A stretch of DNA of 64,000 nt from Odontesthes bonariensis (taxonomy: Eukaryota > Chordata > Actinopteri > Atheriniformes > Atherinopsidae). The first letter of the stretch is position 1; every line of letters begins with the position of its first letter. Made by a program: the position numbers and the translations under genes. The stretch covers positions 4,125,339 through 4,189,338 of the forward strand of contig NC_134515.1 in assembly GCF_027942865.1 (NCBI RefSeq), written 5' to 3'. Below the pieces are notes generated by a model. The model did not search any database, had not been told where the DNA came from, and saw nothing but the letters and a program-made list of their open reading frames with translations. This document shows, piece by piece, positions 13,401-22,107 of this stretch.

Positions 13401-16400
13401 ATATTAAAAAAAATTGGTGCTCGAAATTTGATGGTTTTTAAAATTCAAAGTCTGATTTTGATGCTGTAAAAATTCAATATTAGAAATTCATATTCAAACT
13501 CTGATGGCACAGAAAAACTTCCATAAACAACTCCTTAGAAGCTGGTGTACGTCACCTTCATTAGCTAAGCTGTTAGCGTTAGCTGTTAGCTAAGCTGTTA
13601 GCGTTAGCTACTGCTAAAGGAGAAAATAAATAAATAAACCAGGAGGGGTTATTTCTCAGATACTTCCCTGCTCTGAAGTTTGGGTGACTTCAAACTGAAG
13701 GTATTTTTCCATGATACGTCCCCTTTAAAGCTCAGTTTCTGGGTATTATTTGCCGATGTGAGCATTTTAACCCCTCTCGTTGCAGCCTTTCTGACCAGCA
13801 TGTCTTCTCTCATCAGTGTTCCAATCCCTTGAACTTTGTGGTGAGGTACAAACCCAACGAGCAGCCCCTGCTCGTCCCTCACCACGACGCCTCCACATTC
13901 ACTGTTAACATAGCTCTGAACAGCAAAGGCGTGGACTACGAGGTAAATGGCTGCAGGTGGCAGAAGCCACGGGACGGGACGCTGCAGGCGAGCTCTTTCT
14001 CTGCTTCTCTGCTCCCTGAATGCTGGACCAGCTGACGCTTTTCCTCCCCGAGCAGGAGCTGCCAGGCGTGCACGGCGCCCACATCGGCCACCCGAAGCCT
14101 GGAATGCTTGCATGACTGCTGTCTGTCTCTGTGTTTGCAGGCTCAGTTTGACTTGGCCTTTGTAGTTAGATATAAGCCGGACGAGCAGCCCTCTCTGAGG
14201 CCACACCACGACGCCTCCACGTTCACTATAAACATTGCACTCAATGAAGGGGGCCGAGATTACCAGGTGAGTGTTCAGAGACCCCCGAGTTTCATCCTGG
14301 TGTTCAGCTGCTTTCAGACAGGGATGACATGACTATAAAGAGTTTTTAACGAGGAATTAATCACAGATATACCCCAAAAATGGCCTTTATTTTTATTAAA
14401 GGGATAGTTCGCCTCTTTTGACATGAAGCTGTATGACATCCCATATCAGCAACATCATTTATGAACATCTTCTTACCCCCTGCTGCGTCCTGTGAGCAGA
14501 GTTCCAGCCTCGTTTTGGTGTTGATGAAGGTAGTTCCGGCTAGTTGGCTGGGGTTTAAAAAAAAAAAAGCGTTTTTCTTCTCAACAACAATATGCGTTCA
14601 CCCCAACTCTGACCATCTGACCTTAAACGACATTTATATCCATATAAATATGTAGAAATGACTCAAGAAAAATGGCAAAAGCGGCGTGCTGTTTGTACGC
14701 ATTGCCATGAGGACAATTATTAAGAATTATTGTATTAAATCGTATGTAAACATGTTAATTCAGCTAAAAATCATATAAGAATGGAGGTTCTCCAAACCCA
14801 GAGCAGCACTTTGGGTTTAAATAACTCTAAATACACAATAAACCGGAGTCAGACGGTCCCAGAAACTGGTCCCAGCTGCTCTGTTCACGTTAGACGTGCA
14901 GTCAGGTGACGTCGCCAATAAAAGGTTTCAATCGGAAACTTCAACTCAATCAAACTGAATTCAAACCGAAACTGATCCGTCACCATCTGAGCTGAATGAG
15001 CCAGGAAAAAGTCAGACCTCACAATCGCTTGGTCCTATTTTCTCTCCCTTCGTATCACTGCCTGCTGCCGACAGCCGCGCCTGTTACGGTGTTTGCTGCT
15101 CGGTCTGCACAGCAGTCAGTGATACGAAGGGAGAGAAAGTAGCGCCAAGCCATTGTGAGGTCTGACTTTTTCCTGGAGAACGATTTTGTGATGCAAATGT
15201 ATTACTCTGTTGAACGCATATTGTTCTGAGAAGCAAAACGCTTTATTTTTTAAACCCCAGCCAACTAGCCGGACTACTTTCATCAACACCAAAACGAGGC
15301 TGGAACTCTGCTCACAGGACGCAGCAGGGGGTAAGAAGATGTTCATAAATGATGCTGCTGATATGGGATGTCATACAGCTTCATGTCAAAAGAGGCGAAC
15401 TATCCCTTTAATGTAGCACCTTTTTTATAAAAGAATGCATGCTCTTATCAGGCTCTTATTCTACGAATGGGACTAATTTGAACTTTTAATGAATTCCGTT
15501 TGGTTGGTTTATGATTGGCTTGAATTAAAGATCCTCCAGATGACATTTGATTTGGTGCGAAATAAATCAAACTGAACTGAATAAATCGAGTTTAGACGAA
15601 ACGTAGCACGAATGTTCGTTTAGCCGCTGAAATGTTTCTGCAGCATTTTTTGTAATAAGTGACATTTTCATCCTCGATCAGCGCCACACCAGAGCTATAA
15701 CAACCGTGCAATAAAGATTTAATTTGAATTAAATCCTGCTAAAAATAGGAGGTTAAAGATCTTTTAATATGGTGCAGAAACCTCAACTTTCAGTCAGTTA
15801 TGTTTAACTTTACCAGCTAAGATCAAATCGTGACATAATCCCAAAAGAACGGAGATTTTAAAGTGTTTTTGTGGCACTTTTCAGCTCTTATTTCTTCGCG
15901 TTTTAACCCGTCAGATAACGTGTCGGATGGTTAGAGTTCCGGTCCAGCCTGGTGGAGGGTGTACGGAGAGTTAAACCACTCTCATTAAATTAAAACGATG
16001 TTCTCAGCTCATAAAAACTGCAGACGAAACAGTTCAGATCACAGCAGAAATGTTATTTTCTCCCTTTAGCTGAAGCATGATGCTGAGAAATAAAAATCCT
16101 GCAGCTGAAACGGGACCGTCCTCGTGTTTCCGGCATGTGTCGGGGTTTCCTTTCTGTGTTTGTGAGTCTGTCTTCTTTGCATGAAACTCAGACTTTTGAT
16201 GGTTGCTTCCCTGTCGTTTCCCTGCATCCAAAAACAAACTGGACTTTCAGTGTGTTCAGTTCATGCTAAACGGGTCAGAACCGACTTTGTTTCACAAAAT
16301 GTTGGAAAACTGTTATTTTTTATTTGATGCCATCAACATGTTGGACTGTTTCCTGTTTGCAGTCACAGGAAACGACTGGTTTTCATTTGTGGTTCGTTTT

Positions 16401-18199
16401 TATGTTGCTTGGAAAAGAAAAATGGAAGCTGATGATTAACAGTTCCTCAGAATTAAAAGAAAAAAAACCTCAACGGGCCAAAAAACTACTGAGTTACAGT
16501 CAGCTGGGGTTGTAAATTACACTGATGGATCCATAATCCTTCTAGATTATTCATTTCTGGTGGCATAAAACAGTTTAGTCATTTAATTTATATTAATTGT
16601 TCCATAATTAGTCATTAGATTATATCTTATATTCCTTTTTTAAGCTTTAAATTGAATCTTATTTACTTTTTCTTGATGTTGAATAACATATAATTCTTAT
16701 TATTGTCTGTTTATTTCCTACTTTTCTACTTTTAGACGTGATAACGTTCATTATTTTGGGATTAGGATTTTTTTTAAACAAAATTTCTTATATCAATTTG
16801 ACTCTTTTGGTAACTGAAAGCAGTTTTAAACGTAAATGTACAAAAAAGTCGAAGCTATGAAGCTGTTTTTCATAGATGCAGCTAAAGTTTTCAATTATTT
16901 TCAAAAAATGAACCCTTTAGATGCCCATTTGAACTTTTTAGCCCAAATTTTAAGCCTTTAGTTGCCAGTATTTTCAAAATAGGGAATGCAAAGTGGAATT
17001 ATTGAGTGGGGATAATTATGGTCTGGGATATGTCAATGATTAGCAACAACATTGATTTTTAATTTTTTTGTTATGCCTGATTTAAAAAAAAAAAACTCCT
17101 TAATTTCTGAAAAGGGACATTCAAAATTGGCATCTAAAGGGTTAAATTTTTTAAAAATATTTGAAAACTTGATAGTTACGATATAGAACTGAAGTGGAAT
17201 AAAAGATGTATGAAAAAAAAAGTGGAAAACAATATTAATATATGATGTTTTTAGGTCGTTTTAAAAGGGGACAAAAATGTCCCTTTTCAGAAATTAAGGA
17301 GTTTTTTTTTTTTTTTTTTTAAATCAGACATAGCAAAAAAAATTAAAATCCCTAAAAATCAATGTTGTTGCTGATCATTGACATATCCCAGACCATAATT
17401 ATCCCTACTCAATAATTCCACTTTGCATTCCATATTTTGAAAATATAGCAGTTTTTGTGTTGTTTTTTTTACAGAAATTGGCATTTACATCATATTAAAC
17501 CAGTATTTAAAGGGTTACATTTTTTAAAATAATTGAAAACTTGGTAGTTGTGATCAGAACTGAAGTGGAATAAAAGATTTATGAAAAAAAGTGGAAAAAA
17601 TATTAATATATGATGTTTTTAGGTCGTTTTAAAAGGGGACAAAAATTAAGGAGTTTTTTTTTCTACACAATGAAAAATTGCATTGTGTATATGATGTGTG
17701 TTTGAAATTCGAAAAAATAGTCAAAAATGCACAAATATGATGAGGATCACTATTTCCAGTGTGAAATTAGAGAAGAAAGTTCACCAGAAAAGTCCCAACA
17801 ACCTGTTGCTGGCATCAAATTCTAAATGAGCTCCTTTTTTTAGAGGCTGTTTGACGATATTTAATGAAATGTTGGTGTTTGAATGATATTTTCGGGGCTT
17901 CTGTGGCGTCTCTGTTGCTAACGTGGCGTCTCTGTTGCTAACGTGGCGTTCTGTGGCGTCTCTGTTGCTAACGTGGCGTCTCTGTTGCTAACGTGGCGTT
18001 CTGTGGCGTCTCTGTTGCTAACGTGGCGTCTCTGTGGCCGCAGGGAGGCGGATGCAGGTTCCTCCGCTACGACTGCTCGGTGGACGCTCCCCGTAAAGGC
18101 TGGGCGCTCATGCACCCGGGCCGCCTCACCCACTACCACGAGGGCCTGCCCACCACCGCCGGCGTCCGCTACATCGTGGTGTCCTTCGTGGACCCCTGA
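1430..18199 (+). CDS. plod1: Procollagen-lysine 2-oxoglutarate 5-dioxygenase (lysyl hydroxylase, PLOD1-like), 3' part
   Basis: Collagen lysyl hydroxylase: an Fe(II)/2-oxoglutarate enzyme of the ER lumen that hydroxylates lysines in procollagen. Exons read from GT-AG sites and frame: 1430-1493, 3132-3229, 3682-3783, 3858-3989, 4485-4606, 5837-5941, 6020-6145, 7616-7757, 7851-7964, 10743-10808, 10901-11005, 11092-11238, then either 13817-13942 or 14141-14266, then 18044-18199 (stop TGA). All phases join, giving about 534 residues with one of the two alternative exons. Seen: [56 protein letters not shown], the PHHDASTFT iron site and [10 protein letters not shown] near the end. Human PLOD1 has 727 residues, so roughly 190 N-terminal residues (signal peptide and start of the glycosyltransferase-like domain) lie left of the window. 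PLOD1 is preferred over PLOD2/3 because of [16 protein letters not shown] and DIHMNQI (family comparison from memory). Confidence 0.93.
1494..3131 (+). other. PLOD1 intron, unannotated
   Basis: Non-repetitive-looking intron sequence between the first two visible PLOD1 exons. Small open frames on both strands lack domains and splice context. I see nothing else in it. Confidence 0.5.
3243..3532 (-). mobile_element. LINE 3' end (L2/CR1-like), reverse orientation
   Basis: This is the reverse complement of the 3' end of the LINE at 36494-37344. It carries the tail aaatcaaatcaaattta, then the 3' UTR, then the end of ORF2 (the stretch coding [11 protein letters not shown]). It is 5'-truncated, as is usual for LINE copies, and sits between PLOD1 exons 3132-3229 and 3682-3783. 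Confidence 0.75.
4823..5450 (+). mobile_element. Short hAT-like element with BED zinc-finger frame, copy 1
   Basis: The ends are tggctgggcg at the left and cccagccctA at the right, roughly inverted, with helper A/T-rich subterminal sequence. Near the left it carries about three repeats of a unit containing gtctgctgctcacaggc. It holds an intact 101-codon frame (5039-5344). It is too short for a full transposase, so it is presumably non-autonomous. Lies in a PLOD1 intron. A second, left-truncated copy is at 53316-53951. Confidence 0.7.
5039..5344 (+). CDS. BED-type zinc-finger peptide inside a short hAT-like element
   Basis: A 101-codon frame begins [11 protein letters not shown]. It has a Cys29-x2-Cys32...His48-x4-His53 finger (CKHCQVEL...LKYHLKAKH), as in N-terminal BED fingers of hAT transposases. 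It then ends without a catalytic domain. The copy at 53513-53818 differs at two residues that I can see (F/V at 14, D/G at 20). It may be a remnant or a truncated DNA-binding protein; expression is unknown. Confidence 0.45.
   Translation: MEKGTELLLGHFHFKVLPDDGVDRTKVICKHCQVELSSQRSSSSLKYHLKAKHTTDSSKSFKETDSGARLLHKNYRKMLMLKVCLHNKCYGTFIHMAAHLK
6350..7113 (+). repeat. GC-rich minisatellite, about 22-23 bp unit
   Basis: Roughly 33 tandem units of the type ggaggagctccactatccgg, alternating with ggaggggctacaccatccag. Runs of 4-6 G punctuate every unit. It lies in the PLOD1 intron between exons 6020-6145 and 7616-7757. The open frames within it are by-products of the repeat. Confidence 0.92.
8128..8345 (-). 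mobile_element. LINE 3' end fragment and A-rich tail
   Basis: Contains tactttattcatcccccaa followed by tgggggaaattc and a long A/T-rich stretch. This matches in style the tactttattcatccc ends of the copies at 29985 and 34801, but with a different downstream part. The family cannot be assigned. Confidence 0.4.
8773..10625 (+). mobile_element. Inverted-repeat DNA element, family A copy 1, with heptamer expansion
   Basis: It starts ggctgtgttcgaaaccgcat and ends atgcggtttcgaacacagcc, which are exact inverted ends. Directly after the left end comes a CATACTR heptamer array (about 8791-10036), then a unique body of some 560 bp shared with copies at 23967, 45236, 51317 and 56047. There is no transposase, so it is non-autonomous. 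The superfamily is not assigned because no clear target-site duplication could be read. Lies in a PLOD1 intron. Confidence 0.85.
8791..10036 (+). repeat. 7-bp satellite array (CATACTA / CATACTG) inside family A element
   Basis: About 175 tandem heptamers, nearly all CATACTA or CATACTG with a few CATACTT/CATACTTC variants. The heptamer is also present in the element end itself (ccGCATACT). Because 7 is not a multiple of 3 and no stop arises, all three forward frames stay open for more than 440 codons. Confidence 0.95.
11239..13142 (+). other. PLOD1 intron with a possible SINE and a decamer repeat
   Basis: About 11708-11830 looks like a tRNA-derived SINE: agctcagctggttaagc resembles a pol III A box and gggttggagtc a weak B box. 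At 12668-12716 there are five tandem copies of gctaattaag. The rest shows no gene or long repeat. Confidence 0.45.
13143..13525. mobile_element. Palindromic MITE flanked by TA (mariner-like)
   Basis: Arms of about 115 bp: the left begins tggaagtttttctgtgccat and the right ends with its inverse, atggcacagaaaaacttcca. Both ends are flanked by TA, the target of Tc1/mariner elements. The centre is A/T-rich. Intron of PLOD1, just upstream of the duplicated catalytic exon. Confidence 0.7.
13817..13942 (+). CDS. plod1: PLOD1 catalytic exon, copy A (candidate mutually exclusive exon)
   Basis: A 126-bp, phase 0-0 exon with acceptor ...tctcatcag and donor gtaaat. It encodes 42 residues beginning [16 protein letters not shown] and holding [15 protein letters not shown], so the His-x-Asp iron ligand pair is intact. 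Its start (xxLNFVVRY) is more like PLOD2/PLOD3 than the usual PLOD1 start. Copy B lies 198 bp downstream and is identical at 29 of 42 residues. Using both copies would keep the frame but duplicate an active-site strand, so use of only one per transcript is the likelier inference. No transcript evidence is available here. Confidence 0.8.
14141..14266 (+). CDS. plod1: PLOD1 catalytic exon, copy B (canonical PLOD1 version)
   Basis: A 126-bp, phase 0-0 exon with acceptor gtgtttgcag and donor gtgagt. It encodes [16 protein letters not shown] followed by [15 protein letters not shown], the version expected for vertebrate PLOD1. It is the same length and phase as copy A at 13817-13942. Residues that differ include the first four, N/A at position 6, N/D at 14, L/S at 18, V/R at 20, and SK/EG, V/R and E/Q near the end. 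The iron ligands are the same in both. Confidence 0.88.
14396..15411. mobile_element. Palindromic TTAA-flanked element, family B copy 1 (interrupted)
   Basis: The ends are TTAA-agggatagttcgcctc and gaggcgaactatccct-TTAA. TTAA on both sides is the hallmark of piggyBac-type insertion. The left arm breaks off at about 14599 and is replaced until about 15003 by other DNA that includes a repeat shared with 19938-20258. The right arm is complete. Lies in the last PLOD1 intron. Confidence 0.75.
14600..14949 (+). repeat. Dispersed repeat C, copy 1
   Basis: Begins ccccaactctgaccatctga and ends around ggaaacttcaactcaa. The same sequence is found inverted at 19938-20258. There is no coding capacity and the class is unknown. 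It sits inside the left arm of family B copy 1 and replaces part of it. Confidence 0.65.
15412..16970 (+). other. PLOD1 last intron, unannotated
   Basis: AT-rich intron sequence without a recognisable exon or repeat family. Short open frames around 16203-16515 show no domain. Confidence 0.5.
16971..17660. repeat. Fold-back repeat plus direct repeat of its spacer
   Basis: Arms 16971-17130 and 17275-17450 are inverted copies (for example gggatatgtcaatgat against atcattgacatatccc). The spacer (17131-17274, containing gaactgaagtggaataaaag) is repeated in direct orientation at about 17505-17660. Possibly a decayed palindromic transposon; no TSD could be read. Confidence 0.7.
17897..18036 (+). repeat. 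20-bp VNTR abutting the last PLOD1 splice acceptor
   Basis: About seven units of ggcgtctctgttgctaacgt, some separated by ttctgt. The array ends in ggcgtctctgtggccgcag, the acceptor itself. Each full unit has a pyrimidine-rich stretch and tgctaac, which fits a metazoan branch point (yTnAy). Confidence 0.9.
18044..18199 (+). CDS. plod1: PLOD1 last coding exon
   Basis: It begins [12 protein letters not shown] after the acceptor ggccgcag and ends VSFVDP-TGA, the invariant end of lysyl hydroxylases. It holds the distal iron histidine region ([13 protein letters not shown]) and the arginine of VRYIVVSF, which in the family binds 2-oxoglutarate. A VNTR abuts the acceptor (see 17897-18036). Confidence 0.93.
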   Translation, partial: GGGCRFLRYDCSVDAPRKGWALMHPGRLTHYHEGLPTTAGVRYIVVSFVDP

Positions 18200-18569
18200 G
18201 CGACCCCCGGCGGCTCGCCGCACCTCTTCGCACCGATCACGTCCTCCAGCATCTCTGTGTTCTGATCCGGAGCGGCGACCACTTCCTCCGGCTTCACCTC
18301 TCGGGAAACACCACGAACTTTCAAACTCACGACCTTTCGACCCAGAAACCAAAGTGTTTGTGTCATGATGTCACCAAAAGCTGCGACTGCTGTGCAAGTT
18401 AAAGATGAAGAAAGCCGACTTATTTTAGAGTTTCACTCGTCGGAGGTCACATGTGCAGCAGGTCGACCTTCAGCTGTTGTTCCCAAAAGCAGCTTAAATT
18501 TAATTTAACTTGGAAGTCGGAGCTGGGAATTACGCCTCACCTGCACCGACCGCGTTCCAGTTTATGAGT

Positions 18570-19940
18570 TAGAAAACCAGTGACGTTTGCTCTCTAACCA
18601 GGTTAACCAAACCAAACCAGTGATGTTTGCTCTCTAACCAGGTTAACCAAACCAAACCAGTGATGTTTGCTCTCTAACCAGGTTAACCAAACCAAACCAG
18701 TGATGTTTGCTCTCTAACCAGGTTAACCAAACCAAACCAGTGATGTTTGCTCTCTAACCAGGTTAACCAAACCAAACCAGTGATGTTTGCTCTCTAACCA
18801 GGTTAACCAAACCAAACCAGTGATGTTTGCTCTCTAACCAGGTTAACCAACCCAGTGATGTTTGCTCTCTAACCAGGTTAACCAAACCAGTGATGTTTGC
18901 TCTCTAACCAGGTTAACCAACCCAGTGATGTTTGCTCTCTAACCAGGTTAACCAACCCGGTGATGTTTGCTCTCTAACCAGGTTAACCAAACCAAACCAG
19001 TGATGTTTGCTTTCTAACCAGCTTAACCAACCCAGTGATGTTTGCTCTCTAATCAGGTTAACCAAACCAGTGATGTTTGCTCTCTAACCAGGTTAACCAA
19101 ACCAAACCAGTGATGTTTGCTTTCTAACCAGCTTAACCAACCCAGTGATGTTTGCTCTCTAACCAGGTTAACCAAACCGGTGATGTTTGCTCTCTAACCA
19201 GGTTAACCAAACCAGTGATGTTTGCTCTCTAACCAGGTTAACCAAACCAGTGATGTTTGCTCTCTAACCAGGTTAACCAAACCAAACCAGTGATGTTTGC
19301 TTTCTAACCAGCTTAACCAACCCAGTGATGTTTGCTCTCTAACCAGGTTAACCAAACCAGGTGATGTTTGCTCTCTAACCAGGTTAACCAAACCAGGTGA
19401 TGTTTGCTCTCTAACCAGGTTAACCAAACCGGTGATGTTTGCTCTCTAACCAGTGATGTTTGCTCTCTAACCAGGTTAACCAAACCGGTGATGTTTGCTC
19501 TCTAATCAGGTTAACCAAACCGGTGATGTTTGCTCTCTAACCAGGTTAACCAACCCGGTGATGTTTCCTCTCTAACCAGGTTAACCAAATCAAACCAGTG
19601 ATGTTTGCTCTCTAACCAGGTTAACCAAATCAAACCAGTGATGTTTGCTCTCTAACCAGGTTAACCAAACCGGTGATGTTTGCTCTCTAACCAGGTTAAC
19701 CAAACCGGTGATGTTTGCCCTCTAATCAGGTTAACCAACGCAGTGATATTTGCTCTCTAACCACGTTAACCAACCCAGGTTAACCAAACTGATGATGTTT
19801 GCTCTCTAACCAGGTTAACCAACCCAGGTTAACCAAACCAGGTGATGTTTGCTCTCTAACCAGGTTAACCAAACCAGTGATGTTTGCTCTCTAACCAGGT
19901 TAACCAACCCAGTGATGTTTGCTCTCTAACCAGGTTAACT
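18570..19940 (+). repeat. Minisatellite (about 30-40 bp unit) just after PLOD1
   Basis: Some 35-40 units of gtgatgtttgctctctaacc followed by aggttaaccaaacc(aaacca). Units vary in length by loss of an aaacc block. It starts about 370 bp after the PLOD1 stop, so it may lie in the 3' UTR if the AATAAA near 20946 is used. Confidence 0.93.
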
Positions 19941-20258
19941 GAGTTGAAGTTTCCAATTGAACCCTTTTATTGGCGACGTCACCTGACTGACCGTCTGACT
20001 CCGGTTTATTGTGTATTTGGAGTTATTTAAACCCAAAGTGCTGCTCTGGGTTTGGAGAACCTCCATTTTTATATGATTTTTAGCTGAATTAACATGTTTA
20101 AATACAATTTAAAACAATAATTCTTAATAATAAACCTGCAACGTGTCCCTGGCGGATATGCGTACAAACAGCACGCCGCTTTTTGCCATTTTTCTCGAGT
20201 CATTAATACATATTTATATGTATATAAATGTAATTTAATGTCAGATGGTCAGAGTTGG
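19938..20258 (-). repeat. Dispersed repeat C, copy 2 (inverted)
   Basis: Runs from gagttgaagtttccaatt to gatggtcagagttgggg and is the reverse complement of 14600-14949. It contains gacgtcacctgac and the same pair of AT-rich blocks. Confidence 0.65.
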
Positions 20259-22024
20259 GGCTAAAGCACGGGGCCGGACGCCATTTAACTGATAAATGTG
20301 TAAACTGGCAACATTTAAAAGGAAAGAGAAACACGGCGTGACTTGGCGTGCGATGACTTCGCCTTTTCACGAGAGCGGGCTGAAACATGGCGTCTGACTT
20401 TAACTGGAACACGGTCAACTCAGGAGGGATTCCCAGCTCCCACTTCTGACTCAAGGTGAAGTCAGAGCCACAGATGCATCATGGGAAGTGTAGTTTATGA
20501 GGTGTCTGTTGTGTTCTGAGGCCCCAGAAGTGAATAAGTTGGTCCTAAATGAACTAAACACACAGTAAAGGTCTCACCTGGTCTGTGTTTAACGCATGCT
20601 GGAGCTCCTGTTCGGGCTGAGTCGGTGCGGATGAGAAATCAGACTCTCAGGAGATCACCGACGGTTCAGCTTTGATCCTTTTTAATTTTTTTTTTTTTAT
20701 ACATGTGACTGTTGGAAAACTTACACTAATCGTGCCTTTTTTTTTTTTTTAAAATATGTCTCCAAAGCAGTTTGTAAACTGAAACGCTCCAAATAGATTT
20801 TATTTATTGTCTGTACACTCGATTTAAAGCCATGCTCCTCACTGCTTTCTCTGAGGTTTCATATTGGAATCAGAGCTCGAGTTTTCTGAAGCTTTCAGTT
20901 TGTATTAGTGCAGCTTTACATTTTTGATGGTGCTTTAAACAACTTGAATAAAAACAGTGAACCCAGCCAAGCTGCTTTACTGACTCAGACCCAACAATGT
21001 GTCTTTAATGCTTCATGTTCAGCCAGGTTGGATGCCAGCTTCTCTTGGGTCATAAACCTATAATCTGGTCTCATCATCTCACCCAGTTTACACTCTGATA
21101 ACCAACCGTGAGACCTTTTATGGGCCTTTCCCAGTTCTGAACAGTGACTGGAAGCTTCATTCAGCTTTCAGGTATAACATGTTTTAAAAGGATATTCTGG
21201 CTTTGTTTTAAGTTGCTTTTACAGTTTGTCAAATAAATGAGGAAAAGATTGTGGAATCACTCAATTTTGAGGGAAAATCTATAAAATAACCCTTTAATTT
21301 ACATTTCTAAAACAAATAGCCTCTCAAGTCTGAATATAGAGATGAGTTCAAAGAAAGTTTAACCACAGAACACCAACATTCAGTGCGTTTTACCCCAAAT
21401 TAAAAACTAATAAAAGGTACCATCAAATTACTGAGAAGTTAGTGTTAACGAGATTCACGAATAATAGAACCACAATCACCCGACGTTAGTGGTTATATAA
21501 CCTGCTGATTGACAGGAAACATGAGCCCCAACACTGGAAAGGATTCTAAAACTCCTTCATTCCTGTCGGATGTTCCCAGCCAGCTAAATGTGGAACATTC
21601 AGATCAAAGAGTTAGGACAGAAAACTCAAAGAAATGAGCCAAAAGAAGTGAAAAACAGCCGTAAACCATCACTGAGACCTAAAGAGGAGAAAACCAGGTC
21701 TCAGACGCGAGCAGCAAACAGTCCAGATCTGAAGCCGGCTTCAGATTTAAGGTGGAAGCTGAAATAAATGTTCATGAAAAGGCTCCTGGAGAAGAAGGTC
21801 GTCGGTATTCAGTTTACTTTCTTCCAAACCAAAAAGGATAAACCTCAGCTCAGTTCTAACGGCTCAGAGAAGTCAAGAAATGGATATTTCAACCTTAAAT
21901 AGAAATCAACTCATACACATGATGAATTATTACATTTTAACACTAAACTTTACACTTTTTCTTCCAACGAATTTCAATCTAAAAATCACCAGTCGAGCCA
22001 GATTTCATGTTAAAAGCGGACACT
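20259..22024. other. Intergenic region between the convergent PLOD1 and TPX2 3' ends
   Basis: It contains a candidate AATAAA polyadenylation signal for PLOD1 at about 20946. Otherwise there is unique AT-rich sequence; I see no gene. Confidence 0.45.
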
Positions 22025-22030
22025 TTTATT
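22025..22030 (-). terminator. tpx2: TPX2 polyadenylation signal
   Basis: TTTATT on the + strand is AATAAA on the - strand, about 78 bases after the TPX2 stop codon. This predicts a very short 3' UTR. Confidence 0.6.
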
Positions 22031-22107
22031 TAAAAACAGCTAGAAAAAGAAAACGAAGACAAAAGAAGATAAAAAGTTTTTTGTAAAACCTGGAGGCTCA
22101 GAAACGC

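Noticed and set aside
13649..14209. 186-codon - strand frame over the PLOD1 alternative exons
   Set aside because: Antisense of coding exons A and B, with no domain of its own.
19203..19427. - strand frame of VNLVREQTSPG repeats
   Set aside because: Product of the minisatellite after PLOD1.
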